Positions 33,301 to 39,611 of a DNA stretch of 64,000 nucleotides are shown here, one piece after another. Both the position numbers and the translations under genes were made by a program. The stretch's first letter is position 1. Each line of letters opens with the position of its first letter. Origin of the DNA: Ctenosaura bakeri (lineage: Eukaryota > Chordata > Lepidosauria > Squamata > Iguanidae); contig CAOLHI010000738.1 of NCBI GenBank assembly GCA_948474755.1, forward strand, positions 62,001-126,000, written 5' to 3'. The notes beneath the pieces are model-generated. The model was given only the letters and a program-made list of their open reading frames with translations, made no database searches and was not told where the DNA came from.

Positions 33301-35885
33301 GAAGTCTGCATGCTCTAGATTTGGATACTGGAATTCATCAATTCATTTTTCTTCCACCAGGTCACAGTACTAAATCTTCAAAGTACTTTTTAAACTGTCC
33401 TAGGTATCAGAAGCAGAGGGAACTGCTGAGGAAAATCAGCGCAAACGCTATTGCTGCAGGTGTGAAGCATCCTGCTAGGTGAGCACCTCTGTCTAATCTA
33501 ACAATCTGACTGAAAGAACAACCATTAGAGAGCAAGGATATTATACAAAGAAATGTTTAGAGAGACATTAAGTTCTAGAGTCTAGATCAATACTAAGAAG
33601 ACTTGCTGCTACAATAACGACATTATCACTGTGTAGTGAAAAACAAATAATACACCTAAAGGTACTTGTACCTAGCAGCTAAAAGTTCTAAGTACAAGCA
33701 CAGAACAGATCAAATTTCTCTTTTAGAGATGTTGAAATGTGCATGCCTCACTATTACATGGAAATAAAAAAATTCAGTGTAGTCGATCAGGATACAAGAA
33801 AGTTTTTCTTTTAAAAAATTCTGTATCTTACATTATTTATACAACTTCAAGGAGTGCCCAAAGTATTTTCCATTAATTAAGTAATCCTTATAACAATCCT
33901 ATAATGCATGCCCATAGTATCCAGAATTATTTTCATGAGATTTAGCAGCAAAGACTGAAAAGCAGAGGTTTGTCCACATAGGTGATAGCTATAACAGGAT
34001 CTGAACCAAGGTCTCCTCAGCCCAGATCCAGTCTCTGCAGCATTATAACAGCTCTCAGAAACAGACAGGTATAGATTATTTTGTACAAAACTGAACCAGC
34101 CAAATGTGCGTAGACAGTGCAATAGCACTTTTTTGTTTTATAAAATATTAAAGTAAGAAGTTTTCTTAGAGATCTATTTTTTACAATTTAGATTTACCTT
34201 GGTACTCTAGTATATTCCTCTGTTCCAGGCAAGCCAAGCTGTCCATCTGCAGCAAAACCCCAAGCGTAAACTTGACCCTTGTCATTTAATGCTAGTGTGT
34301 GGGCTTCTCCACATGAAACAGCTACAATATTTTGAGCATCTAGGGCACCAACTTGTTCTGTAAACAATGGAAAGACATGACATAATTTGGAAGTTTTGCT
34401 GCCCCCAAATTTTCAGGATATTACCCACAGCTGAAATAAGGGAAAGTCTGCATTCAACCGTATCAGATAATGATTATGTTAAGTCAGAGACACTGAAATT
34501 CACAGTCCAAAGACTAACCCACAATGTGCCTGCGTTCAATGGAATCTATTTCATTTTTTTATGCTCATGAACAAAGTTGAAATCACTAAAGCAGGAGCTA
34601 GCATTTGTTAAAAGGGCACAGGTTAATTTTCCTCCGTGGTGCCAACAGTTTGTTTGTGGAGCCCCAAAGTCTGGTTGAACAGACATGGGAGAGGTTAATC
34701 AACAGATTCCTGAATCACACATAATTGTGCCCTGAATGGAATTATATCTAGTATAGAGCTAAAACACTAGGAGTAAAACAATTTTGAGAAATCTCATTTT
34801 ATATTATCTGCACATAAAGAAGTGGATAGATATCCACAAAAGTTCACGTCAAAATAAACAAGTTAGTCTCAAAGATACTGCTGGATTCCTTTATTCCCCC
34901 CTTTCCATTTTATGTGTAACATATGAAATTTTGTACTTGTGAACAGGTAACTGGGGAAAACAATATATATTGACTGTGATCTTTTCCTTCAGAATTCATG
35001 TAGCTAACAACTACCATAACAAGTTTATTTTCAAGGGAAATGGAATTTTAAACATACCAGGACCTGACATACTTGACATATCCCAACATACCTGACATAT
35101 TCCAAGTAAAAAAATAGTTGAAGGCATAGTTTACTATCTTTGCGTTCAAACTATATTTCAAAAATATATTCAGAACATACAGAACCATTAAAAAAAACCC
35201 CTTTAAAAGCTGTAGCTCTGATAACTTCTTCAGATATGTCTCCCAAAACTTAAAATTCTAAGCACAAGTATTTTTCAAAAGGAAACTTTAAAAGTTCTAT
35301 CAAAAAACCCTTCTTTTTAAAATTACTCTCACCCAAGATATTAGCTATATGCATTCAGGCAAGTAAATCAACTTGCACGTACAGTTGGCCGTTCATATCT
35401 GCAGATTCCGTATCCATGGATTTAACCAATCAGGGCTTGAAAATATTCCCCCCTCCCCCCAAAAAATCCAAAAAGCAAATTTTGATTTTGCCATTTTAAA
35501 TAAGGGACACCATTTTACTAAACCATTGTACATAATGGGACTTGAGCAACCATGAACTTTGGTATCCACAGGGAGTCCTGGAACAAAACCCTAGCAGATA
35601 CTGAGGGCCCATTACAGAACTAAATCTATACAATATCAGATATCATTTTTTACACCTACCTGGTCTTTTCCTGGATTTTTCATGTCCTAATTGTCCCAAG
35701 TCATTGCATCCACATGTATACACAGTCCCATCATCCAGGACAAATACAGTGTGCCTTAGTCCACAGCCTACATCTCGAACTTTTTTATTTAGGAAAAAGT
35801 TGCATCTTCTAGGTTCTAAAACAACCTCTTCATCAATGCCCCCCAAGCCAAGCTGTCCAAAAGAAGCATTTCCCCAACATAACAT
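182..35885 (-). CDS. HERC4: HERC4, HECT and RCC1-like domain E3 ubiquitin ligase (3' end outside window)
   Basis: HERC4 transfers ubiquitin from an E2 to substrates through a HECT thioester; the N-terminal RCC1-like propeller is the presumed interaction surface. I identified it by continuous resemblance to vertebrate HERC4 as I remember it. The start reads [16 protein letters not shown], followed by RCC1 signatures such as [12 protein letters not shown] and an N-lobe HECT motif [10 protein letters not shown]. Twenty-two coding exons (listed separately) join in phase into 957 codons without a stop; the vertebrate protein is about 1,057 residues. RCC1-like repeats span roughly residues 1-370, a linker 370-690 and HECT from about 700. 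The HECT C-lobe with its catalytic cysteine is beyond the left edge. The paralogue HERC3 is excluded because its N-terminus differs. The start is supported by an in-frame TGA 60 nt upstream within exon 2. The gene looks intact and functional. Confidence 0.96.
366..1512 (-). other. HERC4 intron 22
   Basis: Holds the interspersed repeat at 929-1,035 and a short GTT-rich run near 1,065. Nothing else recognised. Confidence 0.8.
929..1035 (+). mobile_element. Squamate interspersed repeat ('GTCGAAGGCTTTCATGGCC')
   Basis: GTCGAAGGCTTTCATGGCCA, TTTTTCAGGCTATGACACCG and GTTTCGCCTATATCCGTGGC are familiar from many lizard and snake genomes. The class is not determined. Confidence 0.5.
1513..1595 (-). 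CDS. HERC4: HERC4 exon 22 (HECT)
   Basis: Acceptor ATATTCTATACAG and donor AATAG/GTAAGC. Encodes [20 protein letters not shown] and IPVVKQN. 83 nt, exit phase 2. Confidence 0.94.
1781..1847 (-). CDS. HERC4: HERC4 exon 21 (HECT)
   Basis: Acceptor TTGGTTTTTCAG and donor ACA/GTAAGCT. The 67-nt exon encodes [20 protein letters not shown] followed by FT. Entry phase 2, exit phase 0. Confidence 0.94.
2025..2130 (-). repeat. LINE-tail repeat fragment with (CTT)n/(CAT)n
   Basis: AACAGGTTTATTTGATGTGT, a CAT/CTT microsatellite (2,051-2,081), then TTTGTATCCTGCTTTTTTCC and GAGACTCAAAGCATG. Related to 3,560-3,655. Confidence 0.5.
3560..3655 (-). repeat. LINE-tail repeat fragment, relative of 2,025
   Basis: ACAGCTTTATTTGATGTGTT, a CTC/CAT-rich stretch, then TTTGTACCCTGCTTTTTTTC and GGGACTCAAAGCAGCTTAGA. 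The shared flanking bases show the same repeat family as 2,025-2,130. Confidence 0.5.
3750..3916 (-). CDS. HERC4: HERC4 exon 20 (HECT N-lobe, E2-binding part)
   Basis: Acceptor TTTCTTATTGACAG and donor GCAG/GTAAGCA. Encodes [20 protein letters not shown], then [20 protein letters not shown]. 167 nt, entry phase 0, exit phase 2. Confidence 0.95.
4107..4337 (-). mobile_element. tRNA-derived SINE with box A and box B
   Basis: The minus strand begins AGGGAGCCCTGGTGGCGCAG. Pol III box A is TGGCGCAGTGGTTAA (4,311-4,325) and box B is GGTTGTGAGTTCGATCCT (4,271-4,288). The body GAGTACCCAGCTTGTTGGGG is known from lizard SINEs, and the tail GGCGGGATACAAATAAATAA is LINE-derived and ends in an A/T-rich repeat. 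Confidence 0.8.
5386..5889. mobile_element. TIR DNA transposon fragment(s) with 'GTATAAGACGCAC' ends and a minisatellite between
   Basis: The left end ACCATATTTGCCAGCGTATT is matched in inverted form at the right end (CTTATACGCCAGCAAATACG, to 5,889). A third end-like copy at 5,786 (TACCATATTTGCTGGTGTAT) lies opposite the right end, so 5,786-5,889 is itself a short foldback. Either a MITE inserted next to an older copy or one element with an expanded interior explains this. Confidence 0.6.
5478..5640 (+). repeat. Minisatellite, ~35-bp unit, about 4-5 copies
   Basis: Variants of GAGGGGAATGAAAAGAATGC followed by TGCACCAGGAGAG recur at about 35-40 bp spacing. The array lies between the two outer ends of the transposon-like sequence. 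Confidence 0.75.
6470..6613 (-). CDS. HERC4: HERC4 exon 19 (HECT N-lobe)
   Basis: Acceptor CAATGTTAG and donor AAG/GTATGTA. The 48 codons encode [19 protein letters not shown] and [16 protein letters not shown], the most conserved HECT N-lobe segment. Phase 0 at both ends. Confidence 0.96.
6614..8402 (-). other. HERC4 introns 18 and 17 around exon 18
   Basis: Intron 18 is 6,614-7,524 and intron 17 is 7,693-8,402. Only a short repeat fragment at 8,005-8,080 (ATGATGGGTGTAGTATTCTG) is recognised. Confidence 0.75.
7525..7692 (-). CDS. HERC4: HERC4 exon 18 (start of HECT domain)
   Basis: Acceptor TTTTTCCCAG and donor AAG/GTACAGC. The 56 codons encode [20 protein letters not shown], then [15 protein letters not shown] and DYKKPLK, the entry into the HECT N-lobe. 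Phase 0 at both ends. Confidence 0.96.
8403..8501 (-). CDS. HERC4: HERC4 exon 17 (before the HECT domain)
   Basis: Acceptor ATGTCCTCCCCAG and donor CAG/GTAAAAT. The 33 codons encode [20 protein letters not shown] and [13 protein letters not shown], matching HERC4 almost residue for residue. Phase 0 at both ends. Confidence 0.96.
8888..8911 (-). CDS. HERC4: HERC4 exon 16, 24-nt microexon encoding DISHGLNE
   Basis: The minus strand reads AG/24 nt/GTAAGAG, and the 24 nt encode DISHGLNE. This aligns with DVNHGLTE, the eight residues of mammalian HERC4 between AYGM and LADI. Phase 0 at both ends lets it be skipped cleanly. The acceptor has a poor pyrimidine tract (purine-rich GTGAGTAG), as expected of a regulated cassette exon. 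It is far too short for any open-frame search. Confidence 0.88.
11339..11383 (+). repeat. Tandem duplication, ~21-bp unit x2
   Basis: ACAATGCCTTCAAGAAAATGA with the next T is repeated once directly, with no difference. Confidence 0.85.
11699..11818 (-). CDS. HERC4: HERC4 exon 15 (linker)
   Basis: Acceptor AAATTTTAG and donor ATG/GTAATTT. Encodes [20 protein letters not shown] and ends with QQQAYGM. Exactly 120 nt, phase 0 at both ends. The next coding piece is the 24-nt microexon. Confidence 0.94.
11819..12872 (-). other. HERC4 intron 14
   Basis: AT-rich unique sequence; I see no repeat, RNA gene or coding signal. Confidence 0.75.
12873..13045 (-). CDS. HERC4: HERC4 exon 14 (linker)
   Basis: Acceptor TTCTTATTAACAG and donor AGG/GTATGTC. 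Encodes [20 protein letters not shown], then [10 protein letters not shown] and a helix ending LEILHR. 173 nt, entry phase 1, exit phase 0. Confidence 0.95.
13352..13541 (-). mobile_element. Sauria-type tRNA SINE with RTE/Bov-B-like tail
   Basis: The minus strand starts AGAGAGCCAGCATGGTATAG, with box B CAGAGTTCGATTCCCC (about 13,474-13,491). The body has GGGTGACCTTGGGATCATAC and the tail TAAGTCAGAAATGACTTGAA GGCACAGAACAACAA. Nearly full length. Confidence 0.8.
14131..14320 (-). CDS. HERC4: HERC4 exon 13 (linker)
   Basis: Acceptor AACATTCCTAG and donor TTG/GTAAGCT. Encodes [20 protein letters not shown] and [15 protein letters not shown], then [10 protein letters not shown]. 190 nt, entry phase 0, exit phase 1. 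Strong residue-level match to HERC4. Confidence 0.95.
14568..15058. mobile_element. Probable second GC-rich TIR MITE of the 43,445 type
   Basis: Left end GTCCTCCCTTCACATTTGCA and right end TTTTGTGAGGG (complement strand) resemble the ends of the element at 43,445-43,919. The interior has a similar ~110-bp tandem pair (CTTCTCCCCTCCAGAACCCC near 14,746; CTTCTCCCCTCTGGGGAATG near 14,858). Ends are diverged and no clear TA duplication is seen. Confidence 0.4.
15892..16003 (-). CDS. HERC4: HERC4 exon 12 (linker)
   Basis: Acceptor TTCCCCCATAG and donor CAG/GTTTGT. Encodes [20 protein letters not shown], then a LLFHKL helix and HPHISQQ. 112 nt, entry phase 2, exit phase 0. Confidence 0.93.
16134..16193 (-). 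CDS. HERC4: HERC4 exon 11 (linker)
   Basis: Acceptor TTCTTGTAATAG and donor CAG/GTCAGTG. This 60-nt exon encodes [19 protein letters not shown], matching HERC4. Phase 2 at both ends, so its removal would keep the frame. It is the first exon downstream of the DIRS insertion. Confidence 0.93.
16194..17875 (-). other. HERC4 intron 10, part downstream of the DIRS element
   Basis: Mostly unique AT-rich sequence with a diverged repeat near 16,988-17,060. The DIRS left end abuts it at 17,875. The intron resumes at 23,961-24,520 on the other side of the element, where I see nothing recognisable. Confidence 0.75.
17876..18062 (-). repeat. DIRS inverted terminal repeat, 3' side of element
   Basis: From about 17,929 to 18,062 this is the reverse complement of 23,805-23,937, with about a dozen differences. 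Shared landmarks are ACACTAGGAGC, GATTCTAGAGCTTAGTAGC and CTCAGCCCGCCGAGCAAC. The outer ~45 bp (17,876-17,920) have no counterpart in the other ITR but are copied in the internal complementary region. Confidence 0.92.
18114..18206. repeat. DIRS internal complementary region (ICR)
   Basis: The first part (about 18,114-18,168) is the reverse complement of the element's left extremity (17,878-17,931), containing AACCACAGTTACAGGTAAGC. It runs directly into the reverse complement of the right extremity (23,925-23,958). It is therefore a complementary copy of the two ends joined head to tail, as required for circularisation in the DIRS replication model. It lies between the recombinase frame and the 3' ITR, as in DIRS-1. 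Confidence 0.9.
18242..19440 (-). pseudogene. DIRS tyrosine recombinase, four premature stops
   Basis: This frame is different from and overlaps the end of pol. It begins with a core-binding segment ([20 protein letters not shown]). The catalytic set is visible: first Arg in [10 protein letters not shown] (about 18,800-18,830), HxxR box AHSAR (18,402-18,419) and the nucleophile in FVRHYRLD (Tyr codon 18,308-18,310). All lie in one frame ending at 18,242, but TGA codons interrupt it at 19,091, 19,022, 18,629 and 18,377. The protein would integrate the circular cDNA; this copy cannot encode it. Confidence 0.88.
19378..21417 (-). pseudogene. DIRS reverse transcriptase / RNase H / methyltransferase-like frame, one stop
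   Basis: One minus frame is open except for a TAG at 20,917-20,919. RT motifs are [40 protein letters not shown] and the catalytic box YLDD (20,524-20,535). RNase H follows with [30 protein letters not shown] and [10 protein letters not shown], supplying the D-E-D-D set. The C-terminal ~100 residues ([30 protein letters not shown]) match the DAM methyltransferase-like part of DIRS pol. The catalytic residues are kept and only the stop breaks the frame. The start is not defined; the first residues in this frame are still gag-like. Confidence 0.9.
21429..23562 (-). pseudogene. DIRS gag-like ORF1, degraded
   Basis: A single minus frame starts at an ATG at 23,560-23,562. It encodes a CCHC zinc knuckle ([14 protein letters not shown], 23,452-23,493, spacing C-x2-C-x4-H-x4-C), a Lys-rich stretch (about 23,040-23,100), an Arg/Ser/Pro-rich stretch (22,159-22,800) and a domain with [14 protein letters not shown]. 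The frame is interrupted by stops at 23,521 (TAA), 23,167 (TAG), 22,828 (TGA) and 22,159 (TAG). It shifts between 21,844 and 21,653 and again near 21,430, after which gag-like [12 protein letters not shown] continues in the pol frame. The presumed role is nucleic-acid packaging. Confidence 0.8.
23805..23960 (-). repeat. DIRS inverted terminal repeat, 5' side of element
   Basis: This is the inverted partner of 17,929-18,062, ending in GACCACGAAGAAGAAG. The GC-rich, CpG-containing sequence (GCGCATGCGCGAAAG) probably holds the element promoter. The outermost ~35 bp are complementary to 18,168-18,206. Confidence 0.92.
24521..24654 (-). CDS. HERC4: HERC4 exon 10 (linker, divergent end)
   Basis: Acceptor TTAAATGTAG and donor AA/GTAAGAA. 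Encodes [20 protein letters not shown], the conserved linker core, followed by a Ser/Gly-rich stretch that differs from the mammalian protein as I recall it. 134 nt, exit phase 2. The next intron contains the DIRS retrotransposon. Confidence 0.9.
24815..24950 (+). mobile_element. Second copy of the 'GTATAAGATGCACC' transposon end, internally duplicated
   Basis: ACTGTATTTGCCAGCATATA opens the copy. The module CATATAAGATGCACC then recurs three times, with a diverged fourth (GTATAAGACGCACTC) and CAGTATTTTTCAGGAAAAA following. Same family as 5,386-5,470. Confidence 0.55.
25770..25846 (-). CDS. HERC4: HERC4 exon 9 (after the propeller)
   Basis: Acceptor TTTTAATTTTAG and donor CAG/GTATTTT. Encodes [18 protein letters not shown] and a short SHYVTPQ end, matching the stretch just after the RCC1 domain in HERC4. 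77 nt, phase 1 in, phase 0 out. Confidence 0.93.
26289..26449 (-). CDS. HERC4: HERC4 exon 8 (last RCC1 repeat)
   Basis: Acceptor TTTGATCTAG and donor CAG/GTAAATG. Encodes [20 protein letters not shown], then [10 protein letters not shown], the end of the RCC1-like propeller. 161 nt, entry phase 2, exit phase 1. Confidence 0.94.
27888..28018 (-). CDS. HERC4: HERC4 exon 7 (RCC1 repeat)
   Basis: The acceptor follows a T-rich tract ending TTAAG; donor AAG/GTAAGAT. Encodes [16 protein letters not shown] and continues through [16 protein letters not shown]. Entry phase 0, exit phase 2. Confidence 0.94.
28019..29963 (-). other. HERC4 intron 6
   Basis: Contains a SINE-tail-like stretch at 28,185-28,245 (GGTTATAAATAAACG then TTG-rich), a C-run at 28,605-28,617 and the LINE-tail fragment at 29,165-29,260. 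Confidence 0.7.
29165..29260 (-). repeat. LINE/SINE 3' tail fragment
   Basis: CTTTATTTATATCCTGCCTT, then GGAACTCAAGGTGACTTACA, a diverged copy of the tail at 46,013. Confidence 0.5.
29964..30055 (-). CDS. HERC4: HERC4 exon 6 (RCC1 repeat)
   Basis: The minus-strand acceptor offers two AGs four bases apart (TTTCAGACAG). Only the upstream one keeps the frame, giving [11 protein letters not shown] then [11 protein letters not shown]. Use of the nearer AG would produce an early stop. Donor AAAG/GTACAG. Length 92 nt, exit phase 0. Confidence 0.92.
30817..31017. mobile_element. Palindromic MITE family A, copy 1 (201 bp)
   Basis: Ends GGCCATTTC / GAAATGGCC, with inner inverted repeats TTTTTCAACATCCTGTGGAA and its complement. 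Flanked by TAT on both sides, a possible 3-bp target duplication. The longer central part (CCAAAGAGCTCTCTAGG) shows it is not just a collapsed hairpin. A 3-bp duplication would fit PIF/Harbinger-like elements; no transposase is present. Confidence 0.8.
31280..31501 (-). CDS. HERC4: HERC4 exon 5 (two RCC1 repeats)
   Basis: Acceptor TTCTCCAACAG and donor AATG/GTAAATA. This 222-nt exon encodes about residues 155-228, with [13 protein letters not shown] and [16 protein letters not shown] marking two blades of the propeller. The reading frame runs open into both flanking introns, so an open-frame search alone overextends it. Phase 1 at both ends. Confidence 0.95.
32043..32119 (-). CDS. HERC4: HERC4 exon 4 (RCC1 repeat)
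   Basis: Acceptor TTTCCATAG and donor AAAG/GTAATC. This 77-nt exon encodes [20 protein letters not shown] and the following few residues, almost identical to mammalian HERC4. Entry phase 2, exit phase 1. Confidence 0.94.
32330..32440 (-). mobile_element. Squamate tRNA-SINE-like fragment ('CAGACCATTGGTTCATCTA')
   Basis: AGGAACACAGGAAGCTGCCT and CAGACCATTGGTTCATCTAA, then CAGCAACAGCTCTCCAGAGC, are a widespread lizard/snake interspersed repeat. The orientation is inferred from family memory. Confidence 0.5.
32450..32541 (-). mobile_element. 5S rRNA-derived sequence (SINE head), inverted
   Basis: The minus strand reads ACACCTTGAACACATCCACT, CTCATCTGGTTTCAGAAGCT, AAGTGGGGTCTGGTTTAGCC and GAATGGGAAATTGCC, following 5S rRNA with about 20% change. 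It adjoins another SINE-like fragment at 32,330-32,440. Confidence 0.65.
34198..34357 (-). CDS. HERC4: HERC4 exon 3 (RCC1 repeat)
   Basis: Acceptor ...TTTACAG and donor AAG/GTAAATC on the minus strand. Encodes about residues 76-128, including the RCC1-type stretch [16 protein letters not shown] and a GQLGLPG turn. Entry phase 1, exit phase 2, matching both neighbours. Confidence 0.94.
34358..35659 (-). other. HERC4 intron 2
   Basis: Contains the Tigger/MER2-like MITE at 35,382-35,612, ending only 47 bp from the exon 2 donor. The rest is unique AT-rich sequence. Confidence 0.75.
35382..35612 (+). mobile_element. Tigger/MER2-like MITE
   Basis: Starts TA/CAGTTGGCCGTTCATATCTG and ends CAGATACTGAGGGCCCAT/TA. 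Interior landmarks are TCCATGGATTTAACCAATCA, TTGATTTTGCCATTTTAAAT and GGTATCCACAGGGAGTCCTG, which I recognise from MER2/Tigger DNA transposons. Confidence 0.75.
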
Positions 35886-35945
35886 GTTGCCAGTCCTCTC
35901 AATGACTTGAAAGCTTGGGTGTTCAAAGATACTCTTCCAGCATCA
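35660..35945 (-). CDS. HERC4: HERC4 exon 2 (start codon; first RCC1 repeats)
   Basis: The minus-strand acceptor is a pyrimidine tract ending CTTGACAG; the donor is CAG/GTAGGTG. The exon has 60 nt of 5' UTR beginning with an in-frame TGA, then ATG at 35,883-35,885 with A at -3. It encodes residues 1-75 plus one nucleotide, including [20 protein letters not shown], a classic RCC1 repeat stretch. It ends in phase 1. Confidence 0.95.
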
Positions 35946-37439
35946 CTGTCAAGGGGAAAAATTAAATCAACATTGGAATACAGGATCAGAATACACTAGA
36001 ATAAAATTGCAAGAGTTTCAGATTTCATTCTAAGAAGTCTGTAGCTTCAGAACTGCTGAAAATATAAATAGTGTTTTAATTTTAAAAATTATAACTTAAA
36101 AATATAAGTTGTGTTTTAACTTTAAATAACCTTTTTTCAAGGGTTACTTTTTTTTAATCTCAAAATATTAGAACTATCAGTATTTCTGACAGTATTTAGC
36201 AAGTGTGTTTCTTCCAGAAGTGGGTTATGATACAAAGAACTATCATCTGAATTATTTAATCAATAGTGATGATAGAATAGCAAGCTTTAGCATTTCCAAA
36301 CTAGGGAGAAATCTTTGCAGGTAAAACATGAACTAGTTTAACTATCAAGCTGTTCCAAAATGAGGTCTAAACCCAATTGTTAACCCCACCTAGAACAGAT
36401 CCAGTGAGTAAATGAGAACTTGATAAAATTGTAGCTGAACAAGGTTATGATTACAGATGAAAATATTGTACCAAAATAGCATTATTATTAAAACCATTAT
36501 TAAAAATAAAAACCTTAGTCTACAAAAATAAATCATAAACCAGTAAAATCTTCTATATATTGTGTAAATATTACACAGTACAATTAATTAAAATGCTAGC
36601 ATTAGAATATATTCTAATACAAATCAACAATAAAAGTGACAGGTTAACACCAGAAAACTTAAAATATGAAATACCAACCAGCATTAATTAAAAGGAAACT
36701 GAAACAGCCATGTCCACTGAGAGTGATGGGCAGGAGTAGCCTTTGTTAGCGTTTCAGCACAAATAACAAGGGGTTTTGAGACATTTTCAAGATAAACACA
36801 CTTTACTTGGCTTAAGAAATGCAACTAAGTGAACTGGACCTTCATGTCAAATAAATATTGGTAGACAAGTCTATAAGGCCTATACAAATATAGTCACACA
36901 GGGAGTCATTTGTGCCACTTACGAAAGGACATTTTGTAAGGATGAATCCCACATGAAGTACATCATAGGTGACTCACACACATTTCCAAATACTGAACAC
37001 ACCATTTCACCTCAGGCAAAAATGGTAGGAAACCACCACACCTTCCAAAACAGATGCACATCTTATATGGTGTATACAGAATTCAACTCCTACATAAAAT
37101 GACCCATGTAAGAAATTAATGTTATGTAAAGTAGCATTTAACTGAAAGCAATTTTTATCAAAGTCCACGGGATAGTCTACTTAATGCCATAATTAATGTA
37201 CAAATCTATTTCTGTTGGATACAAGACAGGGATATTATCATACTCCATCCAGAATTAATTGTACACTCTAATCTGAAGGACAGTATTTTCTAACATCCAT
37301 GCTTATCAGCAAGCCTCATTTGTGCTTTATTCTGTCAGACTGCCATTTCATAAGGCGCTGTTCTCATTTAGCATTACCTTCAACTTTATTATGATTGTTG
37401 AAATATTGAAGGTTTTGAGCAATAATTCTTGATCTGAAA

Positions 37440-37560
37440 ACAAGAGCTGGCTTGGTTAGATGGCTATCTCTCAGTGTCCTTTAGCAAAGGATTCCTGCAC
37501 TGGCAAGGGTTAGACAAGGTGGCTATCGGGGTTCCTTCCAACTTTATGATTCTTTCGAAC
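37440..37560 (+). mobile_element. CR1-type LINE 3' end
   Basis: GGTTAGACAAGGTGGCTATC, then GGGGTTCCTTCCAACTTTAT GATTCT, matches the conserved CR1 3' terminus with its ATTCT-type end. No coding part is kept. Confidence 0.65.
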
Positions 37561-37834
37561 TAGAAGCAATAGTTGATTGCAAAAATCAGGTTTTAATTCA
37601 AATTAATTGAAAATATTTAACAATGGGACTAAATCAGATCAAACCTACTTGAACAATGGTTTGTTATATCAGATTGTACGTTTTCCAACTGTATTCATTC
37701 AACATTATAAAACTCAGATACTAAAATAAAAATGCCTCTCCATGTAAGATTGCTATCACTAACTAAAAGTAGAAGCAGGGCTCAAATGATACCTTCAAGG
37801 ATTTTCAAATTATTTACACTCACTCACAGTGAGA

Positions 37835-38025
37835 CCCATTACAGTGCAGTGATTTGATTGCTGGACTACAACACTGAAAACTAGGGTCTGATTCCCTGCT
37901 TGGCAACAGAAACCCACTGGGTGACCTTGGGAGTATCACACAGCCCCAGAATAACCCATGATAGGGTCACCTTCAGGTTACTATATGTCGGAAACGACTT
38001 GAAGGCACACAACAACAACTGAGAA
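37835..38025 (+). mobile_element. Sauria-type tRNA SINE
   Basis: Contains AAACCCACTGGGTGACCTTG and the characteristic 3' tail GTCGGAAACGACTTGAAGGC followed by ACACAACAACAAC. The tRNA-like head is diverged. Confidence 0.8.
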
Positions 38026-38097
38026 GAATATTTTTTTATCTCTACACTGTTTAAGCTGGCATACTTAAAGAACAGAAAACAATCTTATTTATATACA

Positions 38098-38225
38098 TCA
38101 GGGAGCCAGAAACTGCCTTATTACTGCCTTGCCCATCCAGCCCAGTATTATCAGTATTGACTAGCAAAAGCTCTACTTGAAGATGTCAGTGATTTAACCT
38201 GGGATATTCTACTTATGCAGGGCCA
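38098..38225 (-). mobile_element. Squamate interspersed repeat, same family as 32,330
   Basis: GAGCCAGAAACTGCCTTATT and CCATCCAGCCCAGTATTATC, then TTTAACCTGGGATATTCTAC and a TATGCAGGGCC end. Strongly diverged. Confidence 0.45.
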
Positions 38226-39039
38226 AGCTGTATGTGCCAAAATGTTTATTCCAATTGTTTTCATACAGAGATATTTTGCTTGATTTTTTTTTCCAGATGA
38301 AGCAGGCTGTGCTTGCTGTAGGGCATTAGGATTAGGAATATGTATCTTCTGCCTAAAGAAATGCCCTTCTGTCCACTGATTTCAGAAATCTGTCAACAGA
38401 CCAGTCTGCCAAAAACTGTTCTGTTCGCTAACATCTGTGAGCAGAAGAGCTAAAAAAATGCAGAGAAAGGGTGAAGCATATAGAGGATCCAAGTCACACC
38501 ATATCCAAATCTCTTTCAGCCCAAAGACACAGCCACATTGCCAACATGACATTACTCCTGGGTGAGGACAGTCCTAAGCAATTCCTAACATCCCTAAACT
38601 GGGAGAGGTTTGGATCCAAAATAGCTTCAGTTGAACTCATGCTGGATCATTTGGTCCTTGATCATCTTCCCCAGTCAGGATTACACTTCACAATTTTCTA
38701 TCCTTGATAAATGTGATCAAAATAAACAAGCATACATTTGAAAGCACATACGCCCATCTTCTCAAATGTCAGCATGTACACTTAAACAATGCTCCCTGAA
38801 TTTGCAGACCCCATCTCAGCTTACACAAAATATTCTTATAGACAGTGACATCTAGAACATTTAGTTGAAGCCACCAGAATGCATTAAATAAAGAAATCAC
38901 TAAAAAGGGAGGAGGGGGGTTAGCAAGAAGACATGAGACTGTTACAATGTACCTGGTAAGTCAGGCTTAAAGACCTTAAAGAGATCTTACTGAATGCTGG
39001 TGGAGCACAAAGCCATGCCAACATAGCAGTGGATGAGGC

Positions 39040-39345
39040 ACTGACTGCTTCTGCATGTGCAGCAGTCCGCAATTGGGGGGGCGGGTAATAGCCTAAAGGC
39101 AACAGATCCCATCTGATCTTGGAATCCAAGCAGGGTCCACCCTAGCTAGCACTGGGATGGGAGATTGCCAATGAAGACCAGGTGCTGTAGGTTATATTTC
39201 AAAAAGAAGAACTAACAAAACCACCTATGAGTATTCTTTGCCTAAGAACACTGTATGAAATTCATGGGGTCACCATAAGCTGGCAGGCAACTTGATGGCA
39301 GGCAGGCGCACACACGCGCACGCACACACACACACACACAGAATC
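39040..39345 (+). mobile_element. 5S rRNA-derived SINE (5S-Sauria-RTE type) with (CA)n end
   Basis: The region 39,103-39,185 follows 5S rRNA: CCATCTGATCTTGGAATCCA, AGCAGGGTCCACCCTAGCTA, GCACTGGGATGGGAGATTGC and CAGGTGCTGTAGG. An RTE-like tail follows (GGGGTCACCATAAGCTGGCA ... ACTTGATGGCAGGC), then a CA microsatellite at 39,307-39,341. It is a retroposed 5S head, not a functional 5S gene. Confidence 0.8.
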
Positions 39346-39611
39346 CATACAGAAACTGCAAACTTCTGGCTGCACAACAATATCCTGGATGCCTGGTTGC
39401 GTGAGCATGGAGATCTGTTGTGTGTGCAATTTCCTTTAACAAGATCCTACCTACTGTTTTAATCAGCAGTACAACTTAATTTCTCATAATAAAAAGTACT
39501 GTCAACATAAAGATGGCTTTTTTTTCCTGGAAATTTTAGCAACAACTTGGAAAACAGACAATTTTCACATTTTTCCCCTAGGTCTTCACATGTGCAGTAG
39601 GGTTTTTTCTG

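Larger units (their letters stand above)
30056..34197 (-). other. HERC4 introns 5, 4 and 3
   Basis: Intron 5 (30,056-31,279) carries palindromic MITE copy 1. Intron 4 (31,502-32,042) shows nothing. Intron 3 (32,120-34,197) has the SINE-like fragment and 5S-derived piece at 32,330-32,541, and diverged inverted words (AACAAACCATAATTC) at 32,590-32,695. Confidence 0.7.

Noticed and set aside
39103..39185. A functional 5S rRNA gene
   Set aside because: The match to 5S is diverged and is followed by a SINE tail, so it is a retroposed derivative.
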